Shown piece by piece: positions 1-12,936 of a stretch of 64,000 nt of DNA. Positions within the stretch are counted from its first letter, which is position 1, and every line of letters starts with the position of its first letter. Under the pieces are notes generated by a model. The model was not told where the DNA came from and ran no database searches. It worked only from the letters and a program-made list of their open reading frames with translations. The stretch is from Odiellus spinosus (Eukaryota; Arthropoda; Arachnida; Opiliones; Phalangiidae), in the NCBI GenBank assembly GCA_963920705.1, contig OY987227.1:5939143-6003142 (forward strand). Direction: 5' to 3'. A program made the position numbers and the translations under genes.

Positions 1-2152
1 CGAATACTTTTAAATCGCAATCCAATTAGTTTTATTTTTTTGTTTTCTTAAATAATATTCGAATATTTGTTTTGTCAAAACAATTATACGAATATCTAAC
101 GTACTCGCGGGGTTCCTACAAACTTGAAAAACCTGGGAAATTGAATGTTGCAAAAAAACACGGAAATATCAGGGAATCACTTAAATATTTGTCATAAATC
201 GTGAAAATTTGTTTTGTACTATACGTAACCATAAGGCTGATCTATCAACTCCGAAATCTTTTCTAATCGAAACGTTTTTTTACGCGGGATGAGATTTTAT
301 AGAGTCTAGCTAAACTTAACAAATTTCGACACGATTCGTTAAACCTATTTCCCGTTGTAACTCCGTCGCAATCGTATCTATAAATTCGGAAAAATATATA
401 TCGGAGCGAGATTACGCTATCTCCAAAACTAAACTCTGAATATTAGAAAGGAGGTTAAATTAAGCGTTTAATGGCGGATATGGCGGGTTCTCGCTTACGG
501 TAAACCGAGATTGAGACGAGATATAGTTGGCGAGGGTATGTACGCGTATAGGGGAAGGTCGCTGCAGTAAATATACGCGATTCTCCGTCACGGCTGATTA
601 AATTAGATTTGCATGGAGGTTAGCGAAGGGAAGAGAGAGAGAGAGAGGATGGAGTAGAAACTAAGTTCTAAGCCTCGGTCGGATAAACGGTCGACCCCGG
701 CCGGCGCATCAATATACGCGTAATATTAGGGGGGAGCGGTGCATCTCCTTCCATCCTCCTCCTCCTCCCTTCCATATTGGGGGGGGGGTCCATCTTTTCT
801 CCGCGTATTTAGCCCGGGAGGAGTGAGGAGCGCCAGTGTATGAAATATAATTCCGGAGTTCTTGGGTTCCCGTTTTCATTCAACTTGTCAAAAGGATGTT
901 GAATATTAAGCCGGGATTTTCATCCCCCGCTTCTCTATCCCATCCTCTTTCTCTCTCATCCTCATCCTCATCAGATCCCCGTCTCTCGGAAGCGACGTAT
1001 CGAGTATGGAATAATAACGCGACAGGATTTGTCGGCAGCCACCAGGCTTAAAACCATTTCGCGATTCGTTTAACGCGGCCGCGAAGAATATAACGCAAGC
1101 TTACGTCGTTCCACGCGGGGCGTCAAGTACACGTACGCACCCAACATATACGCTTTTCCAATGGATTACGTATTACATTTTAATTCTAATACATGTACAG
1201 ATAATGGAAATATATACGCGTACGTGAACGCATAATCTAGGTACGTAGCAACGCGTTACTCCATTTAGGTGTAAGTACCTATAGGTTTTCCCAAATCAGA
1301 GCTCTGCAAAACCGCGTTTGTATAAAGGTTAGGTTAGACTATGTTTAAGAGAAACCCCAGTTTTTTTGAGTAACACAGTTTGGAAAAGCGTTGACTTATA
1401 CCGTCACAAAACAAGAGTTATTCATGGATGATAATGAAAAGGTAAAAATTATGAATAGTTCGATCGAGCGCTCTGGACAATCTTAGATGGGAACTAAATT
1501 CTAATTGGAAAACTGTTTTTTTCGTTGGAATTTCGTTTCAATTTAAGGTTGTACGCGCCGAGGTTGAATGTAGATCGTTTATTGTAGAATGGACAAATTA
1601 CGCGAAAGCAAAATTTTGTAATTTATTTGGCGCTCGAAATCAAAGTTTGTAGACTGAAAGTCTATTTAAGGATGATGAAAGGGAATGGAGAGGCCAAGAG
1701 ACGGAGAGAGAGAGGGGGGGGTGTGTGGAGTGCGGTGGAGTGAAGTAGTGGGGTTTTAGAGGATCGGGAAAGATCGAGTTTTCCACGAAAGCGACTCAGA
1801 CCATGTCAATCTATAAATAGCGCTGAACGCGCTTAACAATCCCTGGCTCAAACTGAGGGCAATTCGCTGCAGATTTTGTGGCGCCCGGATTTCGGAGTAG
1901 TAGGTACGTCTCGTATTCAATTTCAATCTTCTTTCAACATCGCCTTCTATTTCCCTATTTCCCTTTCCCCGAGCTACCAACAACTCAAAAGATAGATCCG
2001 TTAACTCCCTCCATATCGCCCATTTTCCTTGTCTTCTCTGGAGGCTTGCAGCCATTGAGCGTGGACTTTTGCAGCCAAGAGGGCGGTGTTATTTTTCCAA
2101 CCCCTTTATTGTAAAGAAGTAGTACGCGTAATTAACTTCTACTTGACAAGAT
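1..2152. other. Non-coding region, no gene recognised
   Basis: No exon with recognisable protein content was found on either strand. Short GA/CT-rich tracts occur near 630-650, 745-775 and 900-970. A short stretch near 110-180 resembles the ends of the CAGGGTTCGTACA element at 50.4 kb and may be a decayed fragment. The small open frames at 1756-2114 overlap on opposite strands and look like chance. Confidence 0.5.
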
Positions 2153-2400
2153 CAGTGGCGGCGCCAGATTTGGCCCCCAAAACCCCTTATTAAAAATTAA
2201 ATGGTAAAGAATTTTTTAATTGAAACTTGACAACCAAGAAAATGAAGAACCAGGATACGAAGAAATCGAACCAATCGTTAATTTTGAATTCATTATTTTT
2301 TAGGGGTCTGTCTACAATCTGTTGTTTTCTTGGAGGCCTCCCTTAAAATCGCGAGTAGACGGCAGCCTACCCCATCCTAATACGGCTGGCGCCTACAGTG
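2153..2400. mobile_element. hAT-like non-autonomous element (MITE)
   Basis: The left end reads CAGTGGCGGCGCCAG and the right end, reverse-complemented, reads CACTGTAGGCGCCAG, an imperfect terminal inverted repeat with three mismatches. The 8 bases on the left (GACAAGAT, 2145-2152) match 7 of 8 bases on the right (GACCAGAT, 2401-2408), as expected of an 8-bp target-site duplication. CAGTG-type ends with 8-bp duplications are typical of the hAT superfamily. The 248-bp interior has no coding capacity. Confidence 0.6.
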
Positions 2401-2408
2401 GACCAGAT

Positions 2409-3085
2409 TTGTTCTACTCAGGACCGCATTCGAACTTTACTAGCTCTGCTTGAATAATGAAATCGTGAGTTTGATTCTCTACGAGCTAGCACGCATTTTA
2501 AACGTTTTACCTAAGTTTACTTTTGATCGAATGAATGGATGGATGTAGGGAGCCCCTTGGTTCGGCCATCCATTACGCTTAACAATAAGTTCAATATATA
2601 TAATAACAATAAGAAATGGAAACGTTTACGAGGGGGCAGGGGGTTACTGGGGGGTTCGGTGAGTGGCGAATCTTTCGAAAGTTGGGGCTGTAGCAGCCGG
2701 AAATAATAAAAGAGGATACTTCCGTTTCATCTCGCGGTTTCATCTTTGATATACAAATGGAGTGGTGCTCCAAGAACAGGGAGGAATGGAAGGAGGGATC
2801 CCTTTTGTCAGCGCGCGGACCAGTTGTTCTTTTACCGTAAAAATCACTGGCTATTTTATTTAGCGGTTAATATTTACGGAAACAAGATGGTTCGCACTCC
2901 GCTACAAGAAAAAGGTTTTACACCCCATTTAAGCCTAAGTGACCCTGATCATTTTTAATAACAAAAAGAAAAAATTTTGTTTTTTCGGAACCTTATAGCG
3001 CCGCTTTAGTTCCGAGCTAAATTTTATTTCCCCAATTATTTCATTTCCCCGATTTGATAATATATCCAACCCAAATTGTATTTCA
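2409..3085. other. Non-coding region
   Basis: Nothing recognisable. A short tRNA-like pair of motifs at 2441-2480 was examined and rejected because the box spacing is too small. Confidence 0.4.
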
Positions 3086-3660
3086 TAAATTACTTTCAGT
3101 TCAAATCTATTTCTCCTAACTTACTTTCAGTTCAAATCTATTTCTCCTAACTTACTTTCAGTTCAAATCTATTTCTCCTAAATTACTTTCAGTTCAAATC
3201 TATTTCTCCTAAATTACTTTCAGTTCAAATCTATTTCTCCTAAATTACTTTCAGTTCAAATCTATTTCTCCTAAATTACTTTCAGTTCAAATCTATTTCT
3301 CCTAAATTACTTTCAGTTCAAATCTATTTCTCCTAAACTACTTTCAGTTCAAATCTATTTCTCCTAACTTACTTTCAGTTCAAATCTATTTCTCCTAAAT
3401 TACTTTCAGTTCAAATCTATTTCTCCTAAATTACTTTCAGTTCAAATCTATTTCTCCTAAATTACTTTCAGTTCAAATCTATTTCTCCTAAATTACTTTC
3501 AGTTCAAATCTATTTCTCCTAAATTACTTTCAGTTCAAATCTATTTCTCCTAAACTACTTTCAGTTCAAATCTATTTCTCCTAAACTACTTTCAGTTCAA
3601 ATCTATTTTTCCCAAATTATTTTTACAATTTAAATCTATTTTCCCTAAATTACTCGCAAT
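3086..3660. repeat. 31-bp minisatellite, about 17 copies
   Basis: A 31-bp unit containing TTACTTTCAGTTCAAATC then TATTTCTCCTAA repeats head to tail about 17 times and then decays into degenerate copies to about 3660. Variation between units is mostly confined to the two bases after CCTAA (AC, AA, AC-TA). Such high uniformity suggests recent expansion or strong homogenisation. No open frame runs through it. Confidence 0.95.
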
Positions 3661-4869
3661 TTAATTCAAGTTTTCATAAATTTTTTTAAGTTAATAAAAT
3701 TTTCCATAATTTATATCCAATCCAAATATATTTGTCCTTGGAAATTATTTTCAGTTAATCAAGTTAATAATTAAACGCTATTTCCAATTTTTTTAATTTA
3801 TTTTCAGGTTTTTCGAGGAAACTGTCTCGTTGGCGAGGCTGAAAAACGCGATTTTCTGAGCGCGTGTGCTGCACTCGAAAATGGAGAGGCCAACGACGCC
3901 ACATTGGTACTCTCCGGAGTTCAATAATGGACCACGTTACCCACTCCAGACATCAACCCCTACCCTACCCCCTCTCCTTACATTTCGACATAAAGGCGAG
4001 GGTTAGCACCGCTCCCATCCTAAATACATACATACTTGGCCCTAAGTACTTAAAAACATCCACCGAAAAATAAATTCGTTTTTTGTCGCGAACGGGATCC
4101 GCATTGATTTTTAAGCTTTTCATTTTCAATTCGTTTTTATTATTTATCGTATTTCACCGGTTAAAAACGTAGCAACCTATTAACTGTTACTACCCTATCC
4201 AAGCTTAGAAATTTTATAATTTTCCATTTAAAACCGGGTTTCAACGAGTTAAAATCTACCGTTAATAAAATTGGTTTCGAGCGCAGTTCATTCCACCTCG
4301 AATTAGCGGCACACCCGAAGGTATAGGTTCCGTCGAATTGTATTCTTACATATTTCGAGGTTTATAGAGTAGCCCGCCTTTGAAAACTATAGAGAACTCC
4401 CACTTATTTAAAATTTGGATACAACCGGATACATTTTTCGCCCAAGTTTACCGGTTTCGATAATTTTCTACTTAAATTCAACGAGTATCGTGAGCTTTTC
4501 CAAAGAAAAATAAAACTTAACTTTCAAATTTATACTTTCGTCGAAATATTTAAGCCTATATTTTATAAAAGGATATTTAAATTTCTAAATCAGTCGTAAA
4601 AATGTCGGCTTCAATTCAATGTACCACGGGTTCTTACCGCAAATTCGCTAGACATTAACCACTGGTCAGATAGATTATTAATATCTAAAGAGCTATCATA
4701 AGCTCGAAATCGGACTGTTTTCAAATTGGTTAATAATTAAAGTTAAATTTCAAATATCTACGAGTAATTATTATACTATTTTATAATTATCTAAAATAAT
4801 AGTCCATAATAAGCTATTTTTAAGCGAAATTTAAATACGCCGAGGCTTAGCGGTAGTTAAATCGAGTGC
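3661..4869. other. Non-coding, AT-rich region
   Basis: AT-rich flank of the minisatellite with no recognisable gene or repeat. A small hairpin (TGGTACTCTCCGGAGTTC and surrounding bases) sits near 3904-3935. Confidence 0.4.
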
Positions 4870-4876
4870 CTAGGGA

Positions 4877-5167
4877 CAAGAAGGATCAGACAAGGAGAGG
4901 AAAAGTGGGGCTGCGTTGAGTTAGAGAGAGAAGAGCCTACCTCCCACTCGGGTGGAAAGGGGGATAGGAAATTCTCGAGGTAAACTGTTGTCTCGTGGTC
5001 ACTAGCGTCGTCGGCTACTACGCGTCTCATAAAGGATCCGTTTTACCCACGTGACAACATTTTACCACGAAACATCTCTACCCCCGTTCTCCCAGAGTGG
5101 GAGTTTAGGCCGACGCAGTAGGAACTGCGCCGTCCCCACTTTTCCTCTCCTTGTCTGATCCTTCTTG
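4877..5167. mobile_element. Foldback MITE with 7-bp target duplication
   Basis: A 291-bp element begins CAAGAAGGATCAGACAAGG and ends with the exact reverse complement. The near-perfect inverted repeat extends about 35 bp and, with mismatches, through most of the element, so the whole unit can fold into one hairpin. It is flanked by a perfect 7-bp direct repeat CTAGGGA (4870-4876 and 5168-5174). It has no coding capacity. The superfamily is uncertain; 7-bp duplications with CA...TG-type ends occur in P-like elements, but that assignment is inference. Confidence 0.85.
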
Positions 5168-5445
5168 CTAGGGATATAAAACATTCGCTAACGTCCATTT
5201 TTAACATTAATTAACATTTGTAAAAGCCGTATCGTCCCTTTATATTAAATGGGGGTGACGTAGACCGTGACGTCTCAAGAAACGAGTGAAGTAGCAGACA
5301 TTTTATATTTAAGTTTTTATTTTAAAGGAAACTGATCTATATTTAGAGACAATTGCAGGGTTTAATATTCTAATTTAATTATAGGATTTGAGTTAGATAT
5401 AAATCAATCTCGGTGTGTCGTAGGTACGTACCACGGGGCTATATA

Positions 5446-5784
5446 AGCCGCGTTCACACTAGAGACTTTGAATCGCCCATTTTAACCGTTTTGGGAAGGT
5501 AAAAAGTGTAAAATTTCGAGGTCAACTGTAACACTATAGTTTTTCAAAAACGAGGGGCTAACCACTAAGTAATAATTTGTACACCTGACTTCAGACTTCA
5601 CCGAGATTCTCGGGACGTCACGCAAGATTTCGAAAGACTTCACCTGATTACAGATGACATTTTTGCGACTTCAGAAATTTTGTACACCAGATTTGGCGAG
5701 TGGTTAGCCCCTTGGTCAAAACTTCAAATTGATTTGAAGATTGAAAACGGTGATTCTAAGTCTCTAGTACGAACGCGTACCTTT
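5446..5784. mobile_element. Palindromic element with GCGTTCACACTAGAGA ends
   Basis: The left end GCGTTCACACTAGAGACTT has its inverted partner at 5757-5776 with a few mismatches. A second inner inverted pair (GGGGCTAACCAC at about 5555 and GTGGTTAGCCCC at about 5701) shows that the element folds along its length. It belongs with the elements at 6456-7116, 58601-58885 and 61390-61930, which share the ACGTTCACACTAG-type terminus. Possible TA-rich target duplications could not be fixed. Confidence 0.6.
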
Positions 5785-6455
5785 ATAGTAATATTAAAAT
5801 ATACAGTTCGTTAAATCCGCGAGTTCAAATTTGAATTTATGTTTATTTTCCTCGAAAACATCCTGTCGAATTGTTGGTACGATTGTTTTTCGTTCGCTTA
5901 TACGCGTTTCTAAAAAGGAAAAATTCCTAACAATATGAGGAGATCCGTTAAGCGGATAAGGACGAAAGAGCTGAGCTCGCTAATCGTTGACGGTGGTTTA
6001 ATCCGCGAGGATAATCTCGGGGTAAACGATTAGCGAGTAGCCTTCCTTTCCCACCGAGGTACTCGATTAATTCTCTGGTATATCTCGCTCGCCCTCGACT
6101 GCACGCAACGAAGAATAACGCCTCGCGATCGCTACCGAGCGTTACCTCCTACAAATTATATTCAAAACTACAATATATTACTCTAAACTAAATAAGATCA
6201 GCGTTCTTCGCTTTTAAAAGAACGAGTCTTTACACTCGCTTTAAAGACTTCAAATAGCCGAGGACAATCATTTGAATAATAATAAAAAAAATCTAATCAT
6301 TAATTCCAATATTCAAAAAAGCAATTCGAAACGTATATTTAGAGAATTAAGAATGGGTACGTCACGTGATAAACGTAAAGAAAAGATTAAGATAAATTTA
6401 AAACATAATTTTTTTGGGAATTTTTCAAGCAATCGAAATTGAATTCTTAATTAAA
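5785..6455. other. Non-coding region with one strong hairpin
   Basis: No gene is seen. CTCGCTAATCGTT near 5977 and AACGATTAGCGAG near 6025 form a 13-bp inverted repeat around a loop of roughly 37 bases. Confidence 0.5.
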
Positions 6456-6663
6456 CGTTAAGCTACGTTCACACTCGAGATTTTGAATCCGTTTTAAAGG
6501 GAGAGTGAAAGGCCAAAACAACCTATTTTTAATAGATTAAGAATGCTAAAATAATGAGAAAAACAAAAATATAACTCACCAAAAATATTTCCAAAGTTCC
6601 GAAACTTGCAGATCTATGCTAAGCCTTGGCTGCCTGACTCGGCGAACTAGGCGAGCACGAGCC

Positions 6664-6709
<46 letters not shown>

Positions 6710-7116
6710 ACTCCCGTCTGATCTAGTCGCCAATCACGAGCGAGTAAGCGTATTTTTAAAATACGCGTACTCGCTCGTGATTGGCAACAAGAACAGCCGC
6801 GAATATTAAAAAAAATACAGGTCGTGCTAGCCTAGTTCACCGAGCTAGGCAGCCTAGGCTTAGCATCGGAACTTTTGAATTTGATTATAAAATAACGAAA
6901 TATTTTTGGAGAGTTATATTATTGTTTTTCTCATTGTTTTATCATTCTTAATCGATTAAAAATAGGTCTTTTCGGCCTTTCATTCTCCCTTTAAACGGCG
7001 TTTTTGAAAGGTTAAAATGTCAAAATATGGATTCAACGCATAGATTTGTCCAAATATGGAAATCATTTGCTTGGAAAGTCGATTTAAAGGGTTCTAGTGT
7101 GAACGTAACTTTAACG
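6456..7116. mobile_element. Nested palindromic element
   Basis: The outer ends are CGTTAAGCTACGTTCACACT and the inverted match of CGTTAAAGTTACGTTCACACT. Inside lies a second palindrome (about 6489-6998) starting CCGTTTTAAAGGGAGAGTG. Its arms contain the inverted pair around GCTAAGCCTTGGCTGCCTG / CAGCCTAGGCTTAGC. At the centre, 6729-6786 is an almost perfect hairpin with a stem of about 28 bp. A 38-T run (6665-6702) interrupts the left arm. The likely history is one inverted-repeat element inserted into another, or one long foldback. Confidence 0.7.
6665..6702 (+). repeat. Poly-T tract (38 T)
   Basis: An uninterrupted run of T followed by eight A residues, inside the left arm of the palindromic element. 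The length is likely polymorphic or an assembly approximation. Confidence 0.9.
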
Positions 7117-7691
7117 TATATATACTACACTAATAGGATACAAACTCAACGAGAGTGGTTTACTATTAAATACGTAATGACGATGGGAAAAGGGTAGGTT
7201 GTGGGGTGGGAATATATTTTGGGTAAGGTCAATGATTTCGTTATATGGGATTTCTTTTTTTTTACACGGTACGTCGCGTCTTAATACGGGAATAATACAA
7301 TTTTTCTTTTTTCAGCGGAATCATCAAGTTTTAAGAGTGGGCGTGTTATTATTACGCCGAGTGAATAGCCGAGCGAAAAGTTAAAGAGAGCTCAACTTCC
7401 TCGCGGCTCTCGTCTACGTACAAACATACATCAGCTCGCCCTTAATTCTACGCCTCTACAATCATTTAGCGCGCTTACCTCGGCAAGCTTACATATATAC
7501 ATAACATCGAGTTGAAAGAAACATTAAATAAAACGCGTTTTAAACATTTCAAAAAATGAAAAAATTCGTAGCCTTGTTTTTCCCTCGGGGGAGGGTTGCA
7601 ATTTTGAATTTCAAAAGACAGTAACTTAATCCACGAGCGAAGTTGTTCGCCCGTAAAACGCGATCCCCGTTTTTGAATTAATTTATCTAGG

Positions 7692-8594
7692 ATATAACGA
7701 CATTTGCTTTCAACCTCGAATATCTATCGCCTTATTCGCTAGAGACTGGTTCACACTACCCACTTTAAAACTAACCCTGAATAACGTGTCTAAATGTAAC
7801 TAAAACTAAATTCGTATAAAGACATATACAATTTGCTTTCAACTTCGTGTATCTATCGCCTTATTCGCTAGAGACTGGTTCACACTACGCACTTTAAAAC
7901 TAACCGTGAATAACGTGTCTAAATGTAACTAAAACTAAATTCGTATAAAGACATATACAATTTGCTTTCAACTTCGTGTTTCTATCGCCTTATTCGCTAG
8001 AGACTGGTTCACACTACGCTCTTTAAAACTAACCGTGAAAAACGTGTCTAAATGTAACGAAAACTATTTTCGTATAAAGACATATACAATTTGCTTTCAA
8101 CTTCGTATATCTATCGCCTTATTCGATAGAGACTGGTTCACATTACGCACTTTAAAACTAACCGTGAATAACGTGTCTAAATGTAACTAAAACTAAATTC
8201 GTATAAAGACATATACAATTTGCTTTCAACTTCGTATATCTATCGCCTTATTCGCTAGGGACTGGTTCACACTACGCACTTTAAAACTAACCGTAAATAA
8301 CGTGTCTAAATGTAACTAAAACTAAATTCGTATAAAGACATATACAATTTGCTTTCAACTTCGTATATCTATCGCCTTATTCGCTAGGGACTGGTTCACA
8401 CTACGCACTTTAAAACTAACCGTGAATAACGTGTCTAAATGTAACTAAAACTAAATTCGTATAAAGACATATACAATTTGCTTTCAACTTCGTATATCTA
8501 TCGCCTTATTCGCTAGGGACTGGTTCACACTACGCACTTTAAAACTAACCGTGAATAACGTGTCTAAATGTAACTAAAACTAAATTCGTATTAA
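7692..8594. repeat. 129-bp satellite-like array, 7 copies
   Basis: Seven head-to-tail copies begin at 7692, 7821, 7950, 8079, 8208, 8337 and 8466, exactly 129 bp apart. Each unit carries TATCGCCTTATTCGCTAGAG, then GACTGGTTCACACTACGCAC. Copy 1 is the most diverged, and copies 5-7 are nearly identical and share a GCTAGGGAC variant. The block TAGAGACTGGTTCACACTA resembles the ends of the nearby GTTCACACTAGAGA elements, so the array may have grown from such an end (inference). Confidence 0.95.
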
Positions 8595-11500
8595 AAATTA
8601 AACCATCAATATTATAAAGGAAGAATTACAGTTGAATTTGGTCTCCCTACGATTTATTAAAGACCCCCCCCCCCCCCCGGTCTTGAAACTATAGCTCGTA
8701 ATCACCAATGAAAACGCAATCCGACGATGGTATACTATACGAAATAAATGAGCCTTCGTTTCAATCGAATAAGCAGCTCAGATATTATTCGAGGAAATAT
8801 TAATGTAAAATCATAGGTTTTCCTTGTTTTTAAACGTCTGGTATAAGCTTATATAAGTTACATTTACCTCTTGAGTACCTAAAAGAAGAATTAAGATTAA
8901 GATTAGAATTATTATAGGCACGATTAACCTTACCCCGATCAGAAGTAAATACGAGGAAGAAGGTATCTTCGCCTTTTGAATTTTTTCTTGATTTCCAATT
9001 TTTGGCGGGAAACCGCTTATGAATAGGAGAAATCGCCAGCTGGGTTTCAACGGGGGTGGGAAATAAATTGTTTGTGCGAGGGACTACTTCCTATTATTTA
9101 CTTCTGCCACGATGGGTTAGTTTTGAATGTAAGTTGAACCATGGTTTCGTATATTAATAAATAAAGACGAAATTATCAATAGGCTTTAGTGAAAACGCGT
9201 GTCATAGTCCGTTAACCCTATCCTATGAGAGGGGTAAAAGAGAGGGTTGTCTCTCAATTCCTCTCTCATCAGCGACGTCATCAAAACGTAATTCCAGTGA
9301 GAGCCAATAGAAAATTGAGAAAAAGTTTCGATAGACGTTGATCATTCTGTCTATATTTATATACGAATTCGTGGTTAAGCATTCTTCGGATATCTTTTTT
9401 TTCAAATTGAGACTATAAGTACACATTTTTCGTAAGTTTCCTTTATTTTTTAATATTTATATTTATAATAAGAGAACTTTATATTATTTGTCGTAATAAT
9501 TAACAGCGGTTGAACAAACGGAGAGATTCGTCAAAATCCTCCGGGGAATTTTTCGGGGGTTGGGGTTCAAATGTACACGAAGAATTTCAGCCAATTAAAA
9601 ATCAGGATTCATTTTAAAGGGGTGGGAGAGAAGGGGGCGAAGAGACGAAAAATTCAATTTACAACATTATATAATAATAACGACTTGAATTTGAGATTTT
9701 GAATTTCTCCAAGAAGAAATTTCATCGTGATTTTTGTATCATCAAAGTCGTATTAATTTTCGCCATTTTAAATTCATTTAAAATTTTAAATTTCTTTATA
9801 ATTATTATTATTTTTTTTTTTATAAAGGAGGGAATTATTTCCCCACAATCTAAGCTGTACACTACATCACAATAATCGCGGTTAGCTCCTCAAATACTCG
9901 CTTACGCGTCTCGAAAAAGACGAACCAACCGCTTCTATAGATTATTTATAAGCGAGAAATTTCCTTTCAAATTTCTCTAACTCTCGCCCGTCTCGTAATT
10001 TTAAGTTTTAAGTTCAATTATACGAAGACGACTCGATCTCGCGCCGCGCGTTCAATAAATAATATAAAATCTTTAAATTCCGTCCATCAGCTACTTGGAA
10101 ATTGGTTTTCAAAAGAATAAAAGCCCCTTATAGTAAACGCGTCCGATATGAGATAAAGCCTCAAAACTCTTTCAAAAGATTTTCAATTTTTTTAAGAAAT
10201 GACGCGGAAAAAACGACTCGAATATGTATTACGAAATACCTCGTAAAATATTCTAGCTATAGGAAAGGTCGTGACGTCATTAGGCGGAAATCTTTCGTAC
10301 GACGCCATCGCGGAACGATAATGAAGAGAGACGCGCTAATAGTTTTAACAAGAACCCGTAGAAGTTAGCGGGAACATATAAACGTCGACACCCTGCCTTC
10401 GATCTCGTACCACGATGCCCGAAAGTCTGTCTACAACGTCATTGGATGGTTTTAAAAGGAGTGGAAATCCGCCGGCGGAGTCACCTCAATCGCGTCCCAT
10501 TGTCAATGACGTCATACCCCTTGGTCAAACCTGTCTAAAATGTGACGTCAATGACCATGACACGATTTGTCTTAAATTTTTTACTGGATCTGGCTGCTGG
10601 AGGATTCCACTTTCCGAATATATGAAAATACGGTAGGCGCGATTAGGCCTTGGTTACTTTTCCATTTATGGTGGCAAACGTGTTTCTACGGATTCTCGTA
10701 ACTACCGAGATTGAGAAATGGTACCGGAGGAAAGCCCGAGGCTTAACTTTATCGAAACATAGTACACGTACGAGTCTCCAGTTCCATTTCTCAAACTATA
10801 CCCTTCCATCTCTCATTTTTATCGCTCCGTATAGTGGGAGAAAAGTTACTTCGATTAACGATTCGCTATCTTAATACCGATTAAACTGATTAAAATGGTA
10901 ACGTTTAATCCCACTATAAGCGGAGGGGGGCGTGTACACCTTTCCCTCGTTAGGCTTAGCGAATTGCGTTAAAATTTTGAATTAGCGAGTAATTAAACGA
11001 CACGAATATAGAAGAAAAGAGCCTTTAAACTTACGCCTCGCGGGTTACTCGATACGAAAACCTATTATAAGCGACCTTAAGAATTCAAAAGATTAGATTT
11101 GTTTAAACTACCCAAAAAATTTCGTCAGGCGCCAGACTTAAGTTTTCCGGAAAAAAAAGTAAGCCGGAAGTTTTGGCTTTTTCTATACACCGTCGTCCTT
11201 AAATTTTAAAGCGGAATCTTCCTATTAATAATGAGGTTTTATAAAAAATCTTCATTTGAGTTAATTACTCGAGAAAAAATTAAGCGGTTGTAGAAAAAAG
11301 AATAATGAGACTTCGAATCGAAGCTCGATCGTGGTTGAGGTTGAACTCTATCGAATGACCTCGGGATCAACGCGGGGTCATCTCGTTATATTGGCAGCCA
11401 GAACTAAGTCGCGAAGAAAACGGGCAAAAATTCCAAAGACCGTGCGGAAATATTAGCGGCGAAAAGCGTCGAATTTTGAGCCCGAAATGACCTCTTGACG

Positions 11501-11654
11501 CGCGCTCGGGTCGAAGGTGAATCCATTCGGGGTCGACTTATATTTGTTGGGGCGTTCGCGATAATAAATCAGTTGGGTCGTGGCTCGGGCGCGAACTGTC
11601 CTCGGGCGTATCGTCCTTTTTCAAAATAAATTGTACATAGGGCGCGAGCGGGGG
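8595..11654. other. Downstream flank / probable 3' UTR side of Six3/6
   Basis: On the minus strand this region follows the Six3/6 stop codon. No AATAAA appears on the minus strand in the first 1.5 kb; the first obvious variant hexamer is ATTAAA (plus-strand TTTAAT at 10904-10909), about 750 bases past the stop. A C-run lies at about 8665-8678. The open frames at 10102-10874 are short, basic and unrecognised. Confidence 0.4.
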
Positions 11655-12006
11655 TCACGGCCTCTGACCAGGGTCGATGGGCGAATGACATCGACTGGAC
11701 TCGGAACTGGTGGAGACGACGGCCGGACTACCGGGTTCGATACTGCTGCTACTGCAACTGGCGAAGCTGCCGTTAGTGTTGGTATCGTGGTCGTCGATGG
11801 GGAGGGGCCTTCGGACTCCGCCCATTCTGACGTCATCGCGCCCGCTCCCGCGATGATGGTGGTGGTGTAAGTGACTAGCGGATTGGGCGGCCGCCCCTCC
11901 GCCCAGCCCCGACGCCGAACTGGCCGTCGAGGAGTGGTGCGACCCACCTCCCGCCGATTGACGATGATGGTGCAAATGTTGCTGTTGAATTTGTTGTTGC
12001 AATAAT
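11655..12006 (-). CDS. Six3/6: Six3/6 homeobox protein, exon 2 (C-terminal tail, ends with stop)
   Basis: This is the last coding exon of the Six3/Six6 gene whose first exon is at 37819-38459. The acceptor is a pyrimidine-rich stretch followed by CAG at 12009-12007, and the first exon base is 12006. Exon 1 ends with AG and exon 2 starts with A, rebuilding an Arg codon right after the AAAKN motif, the place where Six3-family genes are interrupted. The frame then gives 116 residues, Gln/His-rich first (LLQQQIQQQHLHHH), then Gly/Ser/Ala/His-rich. The tail ends SSESSRCHSPIDPGQRP. The SSES stretch faintly recalls the conserved Ser/Asp-rich end of other Six3 proteins. The region is visibly GC-rich compared with its flanks, as coding sequence would be. 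A second frame on the same strand (11621-12016) is a shadow. The joined protein is 330 residues. Confidence 0.88.
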
Positions 12007-12869
12007 CTGCAATCAAACAAAATAATAAAAATTGGTTAATAAGACGTACACGTCACGTACCGGCTCGTAGTATCGGCTATTCCAAATGGAAAAGTAAATA
12101 TATTCGGAGTCATTTGCACGCCTACAACCAATCGCTTCCAAATGCTCAATATAAATTAACTTTGGTTAAAACCGATTAAATCGGGTAATTACGACTCGTC
12201 CGAAGAGGGTTAGGTTGCGGCCATTACTGTTATTATTGTCGTTTTTGAACGAGTTAATCTCGACGAGTCGAAGATCTTATTGACCACCGTGACGAGAATA
12301 TACGAACCTCGGGCCCTTGACTAATCCTATATATTATCCTAAATAACTAGCTGTTCGGGAAGTAGGGAAGCAAATGGCCGTGACGCGTACAACGGAATCG
12401 CATTGTGTTGGGGGCAAAAACCACCAGCGATGATCAAAGGGGAGATATAGATGATGACTATAACTCTTCCGAGTTATTTTTTCCGTTTAATGGGATAACG
12501 GTCGTAAAAATCAAACCGAAGAAATGAAATGGAGGCGCGCGTTGAATGGGACGATTCTAGTACGTCTACGCGTCGCGTTCGTCAACGTACCGAGCTCGAC
12601 ATATGTCCCCCGATTATTATTGCCGGTATAGAGGAGAGACCCCGTCGTGAAATCCACGACATAAACCTTATCCAGAGTTATCATCTCTTTAGATCGTCTA
12701 AGGTATATAAGACCGGGTCACATCCATCCCCAATATCCCGCGTACGTATAGAAAATGATGGCATATCGGTTCACCAATAATTTCGGTAGTATATTATACG
12801 AACCGCGGGGGTTAGGGGGTTACCCGTCACAATTTAAAAGTTACCCGATCTCTCTCTATCTCTTATCGT

Positions 12870-12872
<3 letters not shown>

Positions 12873-12934
<62 letters not shown>
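12873..12934. repeat. (GA)n microsatellite
   Basis: About 31 uninterrupted GA units, preceded by a CT-rich stretch (12850-12862) that could pair with it. A GA tract in an intron can bind GAGA-type factors in arthropods, but that role is speculative here. Confidence 0.95.
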
Positions 12935-12936
<2 letters not shown>
